A DNA stretch of 64,000 nucleotides from Miltoncostaea sp963823515 (GTDB lineage: Bacteria > Actinomycetota > Thermoleophilia > Miltoncostaeales > Miltoncostaeaceae), in the NCBI GenBank assembly GCA_963823515.1, contig CAWGMB010000004.1:280649-344648 (forward strand), in the 5' to 3' direction. Positions within the stretch are counted from its first letter, which is position 1, and the number at the start of each line of letters is the position of its first letter. Below, one piece after another: positions 1-10,996 of this stretch. A model generated the notes under the pieces. The model was given only the letters and a program-made list of their open reading frames with translations, did not search any database and had not been told where the DNA came from. The translations under genes and the position numbers were made by a program.

Positions 1-500
1 GACGCGCGCGGGCACCATCGACCCGGACGTGCCCCTGCACCTGATACTCCACGGCGGGATGAACCCACAGGAGGTGAGGCGGATGCTCAGCGAGCAGAGC
101 GGTCTGACGGCTCTCGCGGGAACGCCGGACATGCGCGAGGCCGAGCGGCGGGCGGTGGCGGGCGACCCGCGCGGCGCGGCTCGCGCTGGCGGTGCACGAC
201 CACCGGCTGGCCGCGGGGATCGCCGCCATGACGGCGGCGCTCGGCGGCCTCGACGCGGTCGTCTTCACCGGAGGGGTCGGGGAGGGCTCGGCGACGGGTG
301 CGGGCGGAGGCCGCGCGCCGGCTCGCGTTCCTCGGCCTCGCCGTCGATCCGGCCCGCAACGCCGCCGTCCGGGGCGACGCCGACGTCTCGGCGCCCGGCG
401 CCGCGGCGCGCACGCTCGTGGTGCAGGCGCGCGAGGAGCTGGCCATCGCGCGCGCCGTCCGCCGAGCGCTGACACCCGCCGGCGGGGAGGTGGCGCATGA
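1..500 (+). CDS. ackA: Acetate kinase, C-terminal part, frameshifted
   Basis: Acetate kinase makes acetate and ATP from acetyl phosphate and ADP in the cytoplasm. The window opens inside the gene and shows about its last 165 residues. Family-typical pieces are SGLTALAGTPDMREAE, then ALGGLDAVVFTGGVGE with the glycine loop of the ASKHA fold, and a tail reading REELAIARAVRRAL. They lie in three successive frames (about 29-180, 192-295, 298-495), so one extra base near 170 and another near 296 break the frame. Removing one G near 170 restores the reading DPRARLALAVHD. The likely stop is TGA at 498-500, overlapping the ATG of the phosphoketolase gene. That pairing fits the phosphoketolase bypass, whose acetyl phosphate product feeds this kinase. 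Identity is solid; the exact end is not. Confidence 0.85.
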
Positions 501-2884
501 CCCCGACCGCCTCCGCGCCGCTCACCGACCAGGAGCTCGCCCGCATCGACGCCTGGTGGCGCGCGGCGAACTACCTGTCGGTGGGGCAGATCTACCTGCT
601 CGACAACCCCCTCCTGCGCGAGCCCCTGCGCATCGAGCACGTCAAGCCGCGGCTCCTCGGCCACTGGGGCACCTCGCCCGGCCTGAGCTTCATCTACGCG
701 CACATGAACCGCGCGATCGTGCGGCGCGACCTCGAGGCGCTCTACATCACCGGCCCCGGGCACGGCGGCCCGGCCCTGGTGGCGAACGCCTACCTCGAGG
801 GCACCTACTCGGAGGTCTATCCCGAGATCGGGCGCGACGCGGAGGGGCTCCGGCGGCTCTTCCGCCAGTTCTCCTTCCCCGGCGGCATCCCGAGCCACGT
901 GGCGCCGGAGACGCCCGGCTCGATCCACGAGGGCGGCGAGCTCGGCTACGCGCTGGCCCACGCCTACGGAGCCGCCTTCGACAATCCCGGACCTGGTGGT
1001 CTGCTGCGTCGTCGGCGACGGCGAGGCCGAGACCGGGCCGCTCGCCGCCAGCTGGCACTCGAACAAGTTCCTCGACCCGGTCGGCGACGGCGCGGTGCTG
1101 CCGATCCTCCACCTCAACGGCTACAAGATCGCCGGCCCGACCTTCCTCGCGCGCATCCCCACCGAGGAGCTCGCGGCCCTGATGCGCGGCTACGGCCACC
1201 GGCCGATCTTCGTCGAGGGGAGCGAGCACGAGCCGATGCACCGCGCGATGGCCGCGGCGCTCGACGACGCGCTCGACGACATCGCCCGCATCCAGGCCGC
1301 GGCCCGCGAGGGAGGCGAGCGCGAGCGCCCGCTCTGGCCGATGATCGTGCTGCGGTCGCCGAAGGGCTGGACCGGCCCCGCGGAGGTCGACGGCAAGCCC
1401 ACCGAGGCGAGCTGGCGCTCGCACCAGGTGCCGCTCGCCTGCCTCGTCGCACGCGCCCCGAGCACCTCGCCCAGCTCGAGGACGTGGCTGCGCTCCTACC
1501 GCCCGGAGGAGCTGTTCGACGAGGACGGGGCGCTGGTGCCCGAGCTGGCCGAGCCTGGCGCCGCGCGGCAGCCGGCGCATGAGCGCCAGCCCCCACGCCA
1601 ACGGCGGCGAGCTGACGCGGCCCCTGACCCTGCCCGACTTCCGGGCGCTCGCGGTGGACGTGCCGTCGCCCGGGGCCGTCGACGCCGAGGCCACCCGGGT
1701 GCTCGGCCGGCTGCTCGCCGACGCGCATGCGGGCCAACGCGACCCACCGCAACTTCCGCATCTTCGGCCCCGACGAGACGGCCTCCAACCGGCTCGGCGA
1801 TGTCTTCGACGTCACCGACCGCGACCTGGGAGGCCGAGCGGCTGCCCACCGACGAGCACCTGTCGACCGACGGGCGCGTGATGGAGGTGCTCAGCGAGCA
1901 CCTCTGCCAGGGCTGGCTGGAGGGCTACCTGCTCACCGGCCGCCACGGCCTGTTCAGCTGCTACGAGGCGTTCATCCACATCGTCGACGCGATGTTCAAC
2001 CAGCACGCGAAGTGGCTGAAGGTGTCGCGCGAGATCCCCTGGCGGCGCCCGATCCCGTCGCTGAACTACCTGCTCACGTCGCACGTCTGGCGCCAGGACC
2101 ACAACGGCTTCTCGCACCAGGACCCCGGCTTCATCGACCACGTCGTCAACAAGAAGTCCGAGATCGTGCGCGTCTACCTGCCGCCCGACGCGAACTGCCT
2201 GCTGTCGGTGGCCGACCACTGCCTGCGCACGCGCGACTACGTCAACGTGATCGTGGCCGGCAAGCAGCCGTCGCCGCAGTGGCTCGGCATGCAGGAGGCG
2301 GTCGAGCACTGCACGCGCGGCATCGGCATCTGGGAGTGGGCCAGCAGCGACCGCGGCACCGAGCCCCGACGTCGTGATCGCCTGCGCCGGCGACGTGCCC
2401 ACCCTCGAGGCCCTGGCGGCGGTCGACATCCTGCGGCGCGAGCTGCCCGAACTGCGCATCCGCGCTGGTGAACGTGGTCGACCTGATGCGCCTGCAGCCG
2501 CGCGCCGAGCATCCGCACGGCCTCAGCGACCGCGACTTCGACGCGCTCTTCACCACCACGCGGCCGGTGATCTTCGCCTTCCACGGCTACCCGTTCCTGA
2601 TCCACCGGCTCACCTACCGGCGCAACGGGCACGAGAACATCCACGTCCGCGGCTACAAGGAGGAGGGGACCACCACCACGCCCTTCGACATGCTGATGCT
2701 CAACGACCTCGACCGGTACCACCTCGTGATGGACGTGATCGACCGCGTGCCGGGGCTCGCCGAGAGGGAGGCCACGCTGCGCCAGCGCATGGTCGATGAG
2801 CGGCTGCGCCTGCGCGCGTACACGCGCGACACCGGCGAGGACCACCCGGTCGTCGCCGACTGGCGCTGGGGGCGGGGCAGCTGA
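497..2884 (+). CDS. xfp: Xylulose-5-P/fructose-6-P phosphoketolase, frameshifted
   Basis: This thiamine-diphosphate enzyme cleaves xylulose-5-P or fructose-6-P with phosphate to acetyl phosphate plus a sugar phosphate. The whole protein (about 790 residues, the usual family length) can be followed from MTPTASAPLTDQELARIDAW to a C-terminus VVADWRWGRGS. Landmarks are YITGPGHGGPA, the TPP/Mg motif GDGEAETGPLAASWHSNKF, NGYKIAGPT, SHQVPLA, RIFGPDETASNRL and FNQHAKWLKVS. The frame changes near 990, 1445, 1480, 1578, 1725, 1825, 2365 and 2465, mostly by one extra base; for example, removing one G near 990 gives DNPDLVVCCVVGDG. So many lesions in a perfectly conserved protein indicate sequence errors. 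The ATG at 497 overlaps the ackA stop, consistent with an ackA-xfp operon. Confidence 0.93.
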
Positions 2885-5271
2885 GCACCACCGGGGCGGG
2901 GTCCCCGCCGCCGGAGCCCCCGGGGCTCACGTCGGCGGAGGCCGCCGCCCGGCTGGCCGCACGGCCGCACGGGCGGCGCGCCCGGGGCAGCCGCAGCTAC
3001 GCCGAGATCGTCGCGGCGAACACCCTGACGCTCTTCAACCTGGTGCTCGGCGCGCTGCTGGCGCTGACGCTGGCCCTCGGCGATCCGAAGGACGCCCTCT
3101 TCGGCGGGGTGATCGTCGCCAACACGCTGATCGGGATCGTGCAGGAGGTGCGCGCCAAGCGCGTGCTCGACCGCCTCGCGCTGCTGGTCGCGCCGCGCGC
3201 GCGGGTCTGGCGCGACGGCGCGCGGGTCGAGCTGCCGGTCGAGGCCGTCGTGGCGGGCGACGTGATCCGGGTCGAGCCCGGCGACCAGATCGTCGCCGAC
3301 GGCGAGGTGGTCGCCGCGCGCGGGCTGACGCTCGACGAGTCGATCCTCACCGGGGAGAGCGAGGCCGTGGGCAAGGAGCCCGGCGCGCCGGTGCTCTCGG
3401 GCGCCTACTGCGTGGCGGGCTCGGGCGACTACCGGGTCGAGGCCGTCGGCGCGGAGAGCTTCGCCGAGCGCCTCGCCGCAGAGGCCCGCGGAACCGGCTC
3501 GCCGCTCAGCCCGCTCCAGACCGACATCAACCGCATCCTGCGGATCACCGTGGCGGCGATGGTGCCGCTGGCCGTGCTCCTGATCGCGTCGCTGATGATC
3601 CGTGGGGCGGGCGTCGAGGAGAGCGCCGCGACCGTGGTCGCGGGCCTGGTGCCGCTCGTGCCCGAGGGGCTGGTGCTGCTGACGAGCCTCACCTTCGCGG
3701 TGGCGGCCGTCCGGCTCGCGCGCCTCGGCACGCTGGCGCAGCGCCTGAACGCCGTCGAGAGCCTCGCCTCGGTCGACACCCTCTGCCTGGACAAGACCGG
3801 CACGCTCACCGAGAATCGCATCCGCGTGGGCGGGCTCGAGGCGGTGGACGGCCGCGACGAGGCCGCCCTGCGCGCCGACCTCGGGGCGCTCGCGGCGAGC
3901 GCCGGAGCCCGCAACGCGACCATGGCGGCGATCGCCGAGGCCGTGCCCGGGGCAGCGGGGGAGGTGCGGGCGGAGGTGCCCTTCTCATCGGCCCGCAAGT
4001 GGAGCGGTGTCACCCTCGCCGACCGGGGCACCCTCGTGCTCGGCGGGCCGGACGTGCTCGGCCGGGCGGGCGTCGCGGTGGGGGAGGACCTGCGCGCGCG
4101 GGTCGCCGGGCACGCCGCGCGGGGCCGGCGGGTGGTGCTGCTGGTGGGCGGGCCCGCGCCCCTGGTGGGCGAGGACCTGCCCGAGGGCATGCGCCCCCTC
4201 GGCCTGGTGCTCCTCAGCGAGGCCGTGCGCGAGGAGGCGCCGGGCACGATCGCCTACCTCACCCGCGAGGGGGTGGCGACCCGCGTCATCTCCGGCGACG
4301 ATCCGGTCACGGTCGGCGCCGTGGCGGCCGCGGTCGGCGTGCCGGGCGCCGAGGCGGTGGTGAGCGGGGCCGACCTGCCCGCCGATCCGGCGGGCCTCGA
4401 CGCCGTCGCCGCGGAGGCCGTGGTCTACGGGCGCATCACGCCCGAGCAGAAGCGCGAGCTCGTCCGCGCCATGACCCGTAGCGGGCGCTACGTGGCGATG
4501 ACCGGCGACGGCGTCAACGACGTCCTCGCGCTCAAGGAGGCGCGCCTCGGCGATCGCCATGGGCAACGGCAGCCAGATGGCCAAGGGGGTCGCCGACCTG
4601 ATCCTGCTGACCAGCTCGTTCGCCACCGTGCCGCGGGCGGTGGAGGAGGGGCGCCGGATCATCCGCAACACCCACCGCGTCGCGAAGCTGTTCGTCGCCA
4701 AGACGGTCTACTCGGCGGTGATCCTCGCGACGCTCGGGATGGCGCCCATCGCCTATCCCTTCCTGCCCCGCCAGATCACGGTCGCCTCGACGCTCACGAT
4801 CGGCGTGCCCGCCTTCTTCCTCGCGCTCTCGCCGTCCGAGGGGCCCGTGCGCCGCGAGGGCTTCATCCGAAGCCTGCTCGCGTTCGTGGTTCCGGCCGGC
4901 GTGGTCAGCGCCCTCACGACGATCTCGGCCTACCTGCTGGTGCGCGGACCCCTCGACGCCGGCATCGCCGAGGGGCGCACCGCCGCGGTGCTCGCCACCA
5001 CGGGCATGGGCCTGGCGATCGTGCTCGAGGTCGAGCGCGGCCCGGAGGGTCGCCGCGTGCGCCGCTGGGTGAAGGCGATGTGCGCATCGTTCGGCGCGGT
5101 GCTGGTGCTGGGGATCCAGGTGCCGTGGCTGCGCGACTGCTTCGCCGCCGTCGAGCCCGCGCCGGGGACGTGGGCCGTCGTCGCCGCCTGCCTGGCGGCG
5201 GGCGTCGCGGCGCTGATGGCGCGTGCGGCGGATCCCATGGCTCGCGCGGATCGAGTCCGGGGAGGCCTGAG
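2885..5271 (+). CDS. Cation-transporting P-type ATPase, CtpE-like
   Basis: A P-type ATPase of the inner membrane; the closest type I recognise is mycobacterial CtpE, a calcium uptake pump. Seen in order: an actuator domain with LDESILTGESEAVGKEP (about 3331-3380), the membrane stretch PLVPEGLVLLTSLTFAVAAV, the phosphorylation motif DKTGTLT (3790-3810), a nucleotide domain, and the hinge TGDGVNDVLALKEA (about 4501-4542). After an extra G near 4549 the frame resumes as AIAMGNGSQMAKG and runs through the C-terminal membrane segments. The PEGL and VAKL features replace the metal-binding CPC of P1B pumps. The start is unclear: the frame is open right after the phosphoketolase stop but has no ATG or GTG until 3043, so either a rare start or an indel is involved. 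The stop is probably the TGA near 5270, just before a terminator. Substrate is inferred only by family. Confidence 0.82.
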
Positions 5272-5277
5272 TCGGAT

Positions 5278-5293
5278 CCGGGCCGAGGCCCGG
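5278..5293. terminator. Hairpin between convergent genes
   Basis: CCGGGCC-GA-GGCCCGG is a perfect 7-bp stem between the end of the P-type ATPase gene and the stop of the facing stress-protein gene. It has no T-tract, as is common in high-GC genomes. Confidence 0.5.
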
Positions 5294-5298
5294 TCAGC

Positions 5299-5791
5299 TC
5301 AGCCGGGGCGGAGCACCAGCACGGGACAGGGGGCGTGGAGGGCGATAGCGCGGGCGAGCGAGCCGTGCACGGCCCGGTCGAGCGCAACCCGGTGCGGGGC
5401 GACGATCAGGAGGTCGGCGCGGCTCTCGGCGGCCCACGCGCAGATCGCCCGTGCGGGGTCGCCCTCGAGCAGCACGCCGGCCGCCCCCGGTACGGCCGCC
5501 ACGCGCTCGTCGAGCCAGAGGCCCTCGTCGACCCGCACCACGTCGGGCGGCTCGACGTAGGTGTAGGGCCCGGCGGGCAGCGGGGGCGGCGGTCTGGAGC
5601 ACGTGGACGAGGCGCACCGCCGCGCCGTCGCCACCGGCCAGGCGGACCCCCTCGTCCACGACCGCGCGCCAGGCCGGGCTGTGGTCGATGCAGCAGCCGA
5701 CCGTGCGATAGGCGGCGCTCGTGGCCTCCTCTGGGCCCGGATCGTACCGTCGAGCCTGCGCCCCGGCGCGGCCGAACGCAATGGCGGCCAC
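5299..5791 (-). CDS. Universal stress protein family, frameshifted
   Basis: A small UspA-fold cytoplasmic protein. The N-terminal strand and helix read YRTVGCCIDHSPAWRAVVDEG, followed by VRLVHVLQTA. After a frameshift near 5595 the C-terminal half reads LLIVAPHRVALDRAVHGSLA and then HAPCPVLVLRPG. The G-x2-G-x9-G-S/T nucleotide motif of ATP-binding Usps is only partly kept (HRVALDRAVHGSLA), so ATP binding is doubtful. The start is uncertain: the frame is open to an ATG at 5791, but family alignment suggests a start near 5735. It faces the ATPase gene and shares the terminator between them. One complete Usp domain is present, not a tandem pair. Confidence 0.75.
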
Positions 5792-5927
5792 CTGCGGATG
5801 CGCGCGGATTCCCCGAAGCCGCGACCGGGGCGCCCGCCGTTGACCTCCGGCTGCTCATGGCGGACCCTCGGAGGCGCATGACCACGACTCGCACACGGGC
5901 CCCGGCGTCGCGCGCCCGCCCCGCGCC

Positions 5928-7380
5928 GTGAGCGCGCCGCCGTCCCCGGGGCGCTGCGTCCGGTCGAGGTGCGGGTGCCGAGCCGTCCCGCTCGCGCGGT
6001 TCGCGGAGGTGCTCGAGCCGCCCGCGTACGAGCGCTGCCGCGCCTCCCTCCAGGAGGCCGCGCAGCGGCTCGGCGGACGCGTCGTCTGGCACGTCAACTC
6101 CACCGCGCGCGGCGGCGGGGTCGCCGAGATGATGGGCCCGCTGATCGGCTACGCCCGCGACGGCGGGGCCGACATGCGGTGGATGGTGGTGCAGGGGACG
6201 CCCGCGTTCTTCACGGTCACCAAGCGCATCCACAACCTCCTCCACGCCGATCCCGGCGACGGCGGCGATCTCGGCCCCGCCGAGCGCGCGCTCTACGAGG
6301 GCGTGATGTGGGACAACGCCGTCGAGCTCGTCGGCCCTCGTCCGCCCGCGGGACGTCGTGGTGCTCCACGACCCCCAGACGGCGGGGCTGATCCCGCTGC
6401 TGCGCCGTCGGCCGCGCCCGTCTGGTGTGGCGCTGCCACATCGGGTACGAGGATCTCCGCGACCCGCTGGTCGCGCGCGGCTGGGACTTCCTCGCCCCGT
6501 ACGTCCGGCAGGCCGACGCGACCGTCTTCTCGCGCGCGGCCTACGTGCCCGACTGCTGCTCGGCCGCGCCCGTGCACATCATCGCCCCCTCGATCGATCC
6601 CTTCTCGCCGAAGAACCAGGACATGAGCGCCCGCCGCGGCCCGGTCGATCCTCGCCCGGGCCGGGCTCGTGGAGGGCGCCCCCGACGACCCGCCGCCGGT
6701 CTACGTCCGCGAGGACGGCGCGCCCGGCCGCGTGGACCGCGGCGCCGACATCCTCCACGTCGGCCGGGCGCCGCGCTGGGACACGCCGCTGGTCGTGCAG
6801 GTCTCGCGCTGGGATCGCCTCAAGGACCACCTGGGCGTGATGCGGGGGTTCGCGCGGCTCGGCCCGATCAACGGGACCCGGCTGGTCCTGGCCGGGCCCG
6901 CCGTGACCGGCGTCGCCGACGACCCCGAGGGCCCGGCGGTGCTCGGCGAGCTGACGCGCGCCTGGCGCGCGCTGCCCCACGAGACGCGCCACCACGTGCA
7001 GATCGTCTCCCTGCCGGTCGTCGACGTCCAGGAGAACGCCGCGATGGTCAACGCCCTGCAGCGCCACGCGACGATCGTCGTGCAGAAGAGCCTCGAGGAG
7101 GGCTTCGGCCTGACGGTGACCGAGGCCATGTGGAAGGGCCGGCCCGTGGTCGCGAGCGCGGTCGGCGGGATCGTCGACCAGATCGACGACGGCCGCGACG
7201 GCCTGCTCCTCCACGACCCCCCCGATCCGGGCGAGCTCGCCGCGCGCGCTGCGCGGGCTGCTCGACGCCCCCGAGCGGGCGGACGCGCTCGGCGCCGCGG
7301 CGCGCGAGCGGGTGCGGTCGCGCATGCTGATCATCCGCCAGCTCACCGAGGACGCGCGGCTGCTCGCGGTCCCTGGGATA
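5928..7380 (+). CDS. treT: TreT-like trehalose synthase, GT4 glycosyltransferase
   Basis: A family GT4 glycosyltransferase resembling trehalose glycosyltransferring synthase, which joins NDP-glucose and glucose to trehalose. Visible landmarks are GRVVWHVNSTARGGGVAEM, FTVTKRIHNLLH, VVVLHDPQTAGLIPLLR, WRCHIGYEDLRDP, the donor-site stretch VVQVSRWDRLKDHLGV, and the C-terminal EEGFGLTVTEAMWKGRPVV with AVGGIVDQI. The GTG at 5928 is the likely start; an extra base near 5990 and others near 6333, 6405, 6640 and 7250 move the frame by +1 each time. The last recognisable residues are LIIRQLTEDARLLA, so the stop is near 7380, probably lost to another indel. Trehalose is a common actinobacterial osmolyte, so the role fits, but the donor and acceptor cannot be proven from sequence. 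Confidence 0.8.
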
Positions 7381-7484
7381 AACCCCGCGACGGACTACGG
7401 GGGACCCACGGATGCCCGGCGGGGCCGGGCGTGGGACGGTGGACGTCCGGGAGCCCCACGGGCCGCCCGGAGCCCTCGAGCCGG

Positions 7485-8387
7485 ATGGAGGTCCCGGTGC
7501 GCGTCGGCGACATCATGAGCGGCAGGCCGATCGTCGTCGGCGAGCGGTCCGGCGACGTCCGCCGCCTGATGGAGGTCGGGCACGTGCGGCACCTGCCGGT
7601 CGTCGAGGAAGGCCGCCTGGTCGGCGTCTGGATCGCGACCGGCGACGGCCCCCTGGTGATGCTCGCGCCGGACCGCGTGCACCAGATCGACGCCACGGCC
7701 GACGCAGCCGAGGCGCTCGACGCGCTGATCGGAGGAGCCGAGGCGGTCTGGTCTGGGAGAACGGCCGACCGGCCGGGGTGCTGACGCGCTCCGACCTGCG
7801 CGCGCTGGTCCGCGCGGCTCTCGACCGCGGTCTCGGGCGGCGCCATCCGCGCCCCATCGTGGTGCGCGTGTCGGGTCCGGCGCGGCTGCGGCACCACGAC
7901 CCTGCTGCGCCGCACCCTCGGCCTGCTCGACCGGGTCGAGGTCGCCGTCGTGCAGGGCAACGCCGCCGCGGCAGGCGAGGTGGCCTCGCTCGCGGGCGGT
8001 CGCGGCCTCGACGCGCCGGAGATCGACCGCCGCGCCGGCCTGCGCAGCGGCCGTCGACCGCCTCGACCGGCACCCAGCTGATCCTGGTCGACGACCGTGA
8101 CGAGCCCGGCGAGTCGGTGGGCGACATCGGCGAGGACCTGCGCGTCGTCGTGGTCCCCGCCGCCGGCCTGCCCGGTCTGCCGGCCGGCCGCCTCGAGGGC
8201 GCGGCCGCCCTGGTCGCGACGCGCGCCGACGAGGCGGGGGAGATGGACACGGAGCACGCGCTGCGCGCGCTGCGCGCGCAGCCGGCCCGGCCTGCACACG
8301 TTCGCCGTGGCGGCCGGGCGGGACGACAGGGGCCTCGAGGCCTGGGTGCGATGGCTGGAGGGCTGCGCGTTCCAGGGGCGCGGGTGA
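7485..8387 (+). CDS. CBS-domain protein fused to a degenerate HypB-like GTPase
   Basis: The N-terminal part is a CBS pair: VGDIMSGRPIVVGERSGDV, then GHVRHLPVVEEGRLVGV and, after a frame break near 7760, GRPAGVLTRSDLRALV. The C-terminal part resembles the SIMIBI G-protein HypB. It has a P-loop-like SGPAGCGTTTLL (about 7871-7907, after removing one extra C near 7883), LDRVEVAVVQGN, then GDIGEDLRVVVVPA and VATRADEAGEM, with a closing GLEAWVRWLEG. The P-loop has Thr where HypB has the catalytic Lys, and the NKxD motif is replaced by TRAD, so nucleotide hydrolysis is unlikely unless these are base errors. The TGA at 8385-8387 overlaps the GTG of the next gene, a metal-type P-type ATPase, which suggests a joint role. 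Domain calls rest on recalled family patterns. Confidence 0.6.
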
Positions 8388-10240
8388 GCCCGCGCCTCCT
8401 GGCGACGGGCCAGCTGCTCGCGATCCTCGCGGGCGCCGTGCTCCACCGGGCCGGGCAGGCGCCGGCCGGGACGCGCCGTGTGGGCGCTCTCGGCGGCGAT
8501 CGTGCTCGTCCCCCTCGCCTGGGCGGTCGTCCGCGCGCTCGCCCGCCGCCGGCTCGGGGTGGACGTCATCGCGCTCGTCGCGATCGCCGCGGCACTGGCG
8601 CTCGGCGAGTACCTCGCCGCCGCGATCGTCGCCCTCATGATGTCCGGCGGCGCGGCGCTCGAGCAGGCCGCCGCGCGCCGCGCGCGCCGGGAGCTCTCGG
8701 CGCTGATCGCCCGCGCCCCGGCCTTCGCCCAGCGCCGCCGCGACGGGGGCATCGAGCAGGTGCCGGTGGAGGAGGTGCTGCCGGGCGACGTCGTGGTGGT
8801 CCGCGGCGGCGAGGTGCTGCCGGTGGACGGCGTGGTGGCCGGCGAGGAGGCCCTGCTCGACGAGTCGGCGCTCACGGGCGAGCCGCTTGCCGGTGCTGCA
8901 CGGTCCCGGCGCCGCGGTGCGCAGCGGGACGGCCAACGCGGGGTCGGCCTTCGACCTGCGCGCCACCCGGCCCGCCGCCGAGAGCGCCTACGCCGCCCTG
9001 GTGCGCCTGGTCCGCCAGGCCGAGTCGCAGCGCGCGCCGTTCGTGCGGATGGCCGACCGGTACGCGGCGGTCTTCCTCCCGGTCACCCTCGCCGTCGCCG
9101 ACGGCCGCGTGGGGCGCTGAGCGGCGACCCGGTGCGGGCGCTGGCCGTGCTCGTGGTGGCGACACCCTGCCCGCTGATCCTCGCGGCCCCGGTCGCCCTG
9201 GTGTCGGGTCTCTCGCGCGCGGCGCGGCGCGGCATCGTCGCCAAGGGCTCGGGCGCCATCGAGCAGCTCGGCCGGGCCCGCACGGTGCTGCTCGACAAGA
9301 CCGGGACGCTCACCACGGGCGCGTCCGTCCATCGAGGGCGTCACGCCGGTCGGCGACGTCCCCGCCGACGAGCTGCTGCGCCTGGTGGCGTCGGTCGAGC
9401 GGTTGTCGGCCAACGTGGTGGGGCGGGCGATCGTGGAGGCCGCCCGATCGCGCGCGCTGGCGCTCTCGGTGCCCGACGGACGTCGTCGAGGGCGCCGGGA
9501 TGGGCGTCGAGGGGCGGGTCGACGGCCGGCGCGTCACCGCGGGCAGCGCCCGCTGGCTGCGCCAGCGCGGCTGCTCGGACGGCATGCGCCGCGGCACGGC
9601 TGGCCGAGGTGCACCGCAGCCGGGTGCTGGTCGGGCTCGACGGGCAGGCTCGCCGGGCATCCTCAGCCTCGCCGACGCGGTGCGCCCGGGGGCCGCCGAC
9701 GCGATCGCGGGGCTGCGCGCGGCCGGCGTCGCGCGGGTGGCGATCCTCAGCGGCGACGCGGCGGACGCCGTCGAGGAGGTCGGCCGCCGCCTCGGGGTGG
9801 ACGCCGTCTACGCCGACCTCGCCCCGGAGGGCAAGGTCGAGATCGTGCGCGCGATGCAGGGCGCGCCGGCCACCGGGCCGGTGGTGATGGTCGGCGACGG
9901 CATCAACGACGCCCCCGCCCTCGCGGCGGCCGACGTGGGGATCGCGATGGCCTTCGGTGGCGCGACGGTCTCGTCGGAGGCCGCCGACGTCGTCATCCCC
10001 CTCGACCGGGTCGAGCGGGTCGCCGACGCGATCGCCATCGGGCGGCGCTCGCTCGCGATCGCGCGTCAGAGCGTGATCGTCGGGATGTCCCTGAGCGTCG
10101 TCGCGATGGTCGTCGCGGCCCTCGGCTACCTGCCGCCGGTCGCCGGGCGCCCTGCTCCAGGAGGCGATCGACGTCGCGGTGATCCTCAACGCCCTGAGGG
10201 CGCTCGGGGACAGCCGGGGCCGAGCCCCGGCATTCAGGCT
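8384..10240 (+). CDS. Heavy-metal P1B-type ATPase with TPCP motif, frameshifted
   Basis: An inner-membrane metal-transporting ATPase. In order: N-terminal membrane helices with no HMA metal-binding domain, LSALIARAPAFAQRRRDGG, actuator loop LDESALTGEPLPV, the transmembrane metal motif ATPCPLILAAPVALVSG (about 9159-9209), DKTGTLT (9294-9314), a nucleotide domain, VMVGDGINDAPALAAADVG (about 9886-9942), and final helices ending ALLQEAIDVAVILNALRAL. Length is about 615 residues. TPCP instead of CPC or SPC places it outside the well-characterised copper, zinc and cobalt groups, so its metal is unknown. Frames change near 8890, 9105, 9325, 9475, 9590, 9650 and 10150. The GTG start overlaps the preceding stop by four bases. 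The stop is probably just before the hairpin at 10214 or within it. Confidence 0.83.
10214..10230. terminator. Hairpin between convergent genes
   Basis: CCGGGGC-CGA-GCCCCGG forms a perfect 7-bp stem at the meeting point of the P1B ATPase gene and the minus-strand protease gene. No T-tract. Confidence 0.5.
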
Positions 10241-10996
10241 CAGTCCCGCGCGCCTGGGCGCGACCATCTCCTCGGCGCTGAGGTCGGGCAGCTCCTCGAT
10301 GGCGGCGAGCAGGTGGCGCTCCCAGAGCTCGCGCAGCCTCTCCAGCACGGGCGAGTCGCTCGGTATGCGGGTCTCCTCGATCTCGAGCGAGTCGTTGCGG
10401 TAGACGCCGATGTCGTAGGGGGGGCCGACCGACAGGTTCGCCTTGGCGGTGCTCATCATCGAGCCGAGTGCGATCTTGGTCGCCGTCGTCAGGTCGGCGT
10501 TGGCGGTCACGGCGAGCTCCAGCATGAACTTGCCGTACTTGCTCTCGCCGATCTGCAGGAAGGGCCGGTCGTCGGAGGCCCGGATGTAGTTGCCCTCCGG
10601 GTACACCAGCAGGATGTCGGCCGGCGACCCGGCGATCTGGCCGCCCAGGATGAAGGTGGCCTTGCCGTTGGCTCCCGAGGCCTGCAGGGCCTCGCGGTGG
10701 CGCGCGTTGACCTCCCTGCTCACCCGTCCGACGTAGAGCGCCGCCTCGAAGAGCCGGCTGACCGTGGCGAGGCTCTCGCCTTGACCGGGCTCGCTCAGGT
10801 CGAGCCGGATACGGTCGAGCACCTCCTGGGTCGTCGCCAGGTTGCCGGCGGACTCGAGCACGAAGACCCGGTCGGGCGCCGGCCGCAGGACGTGCAGCTT
10901 GCGATAGGTGCTGACGTTGTCCACGCCGGCGTTGGTGCGCGTGTCGGCGAGGAACACCAGGCCCTCGTCGAGACGGAGCGCGAGGCAGTAGGTCAC
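10240..10996 (-). CDS. Anbu-type proteasome-related peptidase
   Basis: An Anbu (ancestral beta subunit) protein, a bacterial Ntn-hydrolase relative of proteasome beta subunits that assembles into open rings. The start reads V-T-Y-C-L-A-L, which places a Thr right after the initiator residue as the predicted nucleophile. It is followed by EGLVFLADTRTNAGVDN, VLESAGNLATTQEVLD, FILGGQIAG and LLVYPEGNYI, all Anbu-like. Length is about 246 residues, normal for the family. The GTG at 10996-10994 overlaps the stop of pgl by four bases, so it is the last gene of the guaB-tkt-zwf-opcA-pgl run. The frame is open past the expected C-terminus (SAEEMVAPRRAG), and a single indel near 10240 would restore a TGA. 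Anbu usually sits beside a DUF403 protein, a circularly permuted ATP-grasp protein and a transglutaminase-like protein; none is here. Confidence 0.85.

Noticed and set aside
497..2884. Programmed frameshifting or a split phosphoketolase
   Set aside because: Eight frame changes in one conserved enzyme, with the same defect in neighbouring genes, are better explained by sequence errors.
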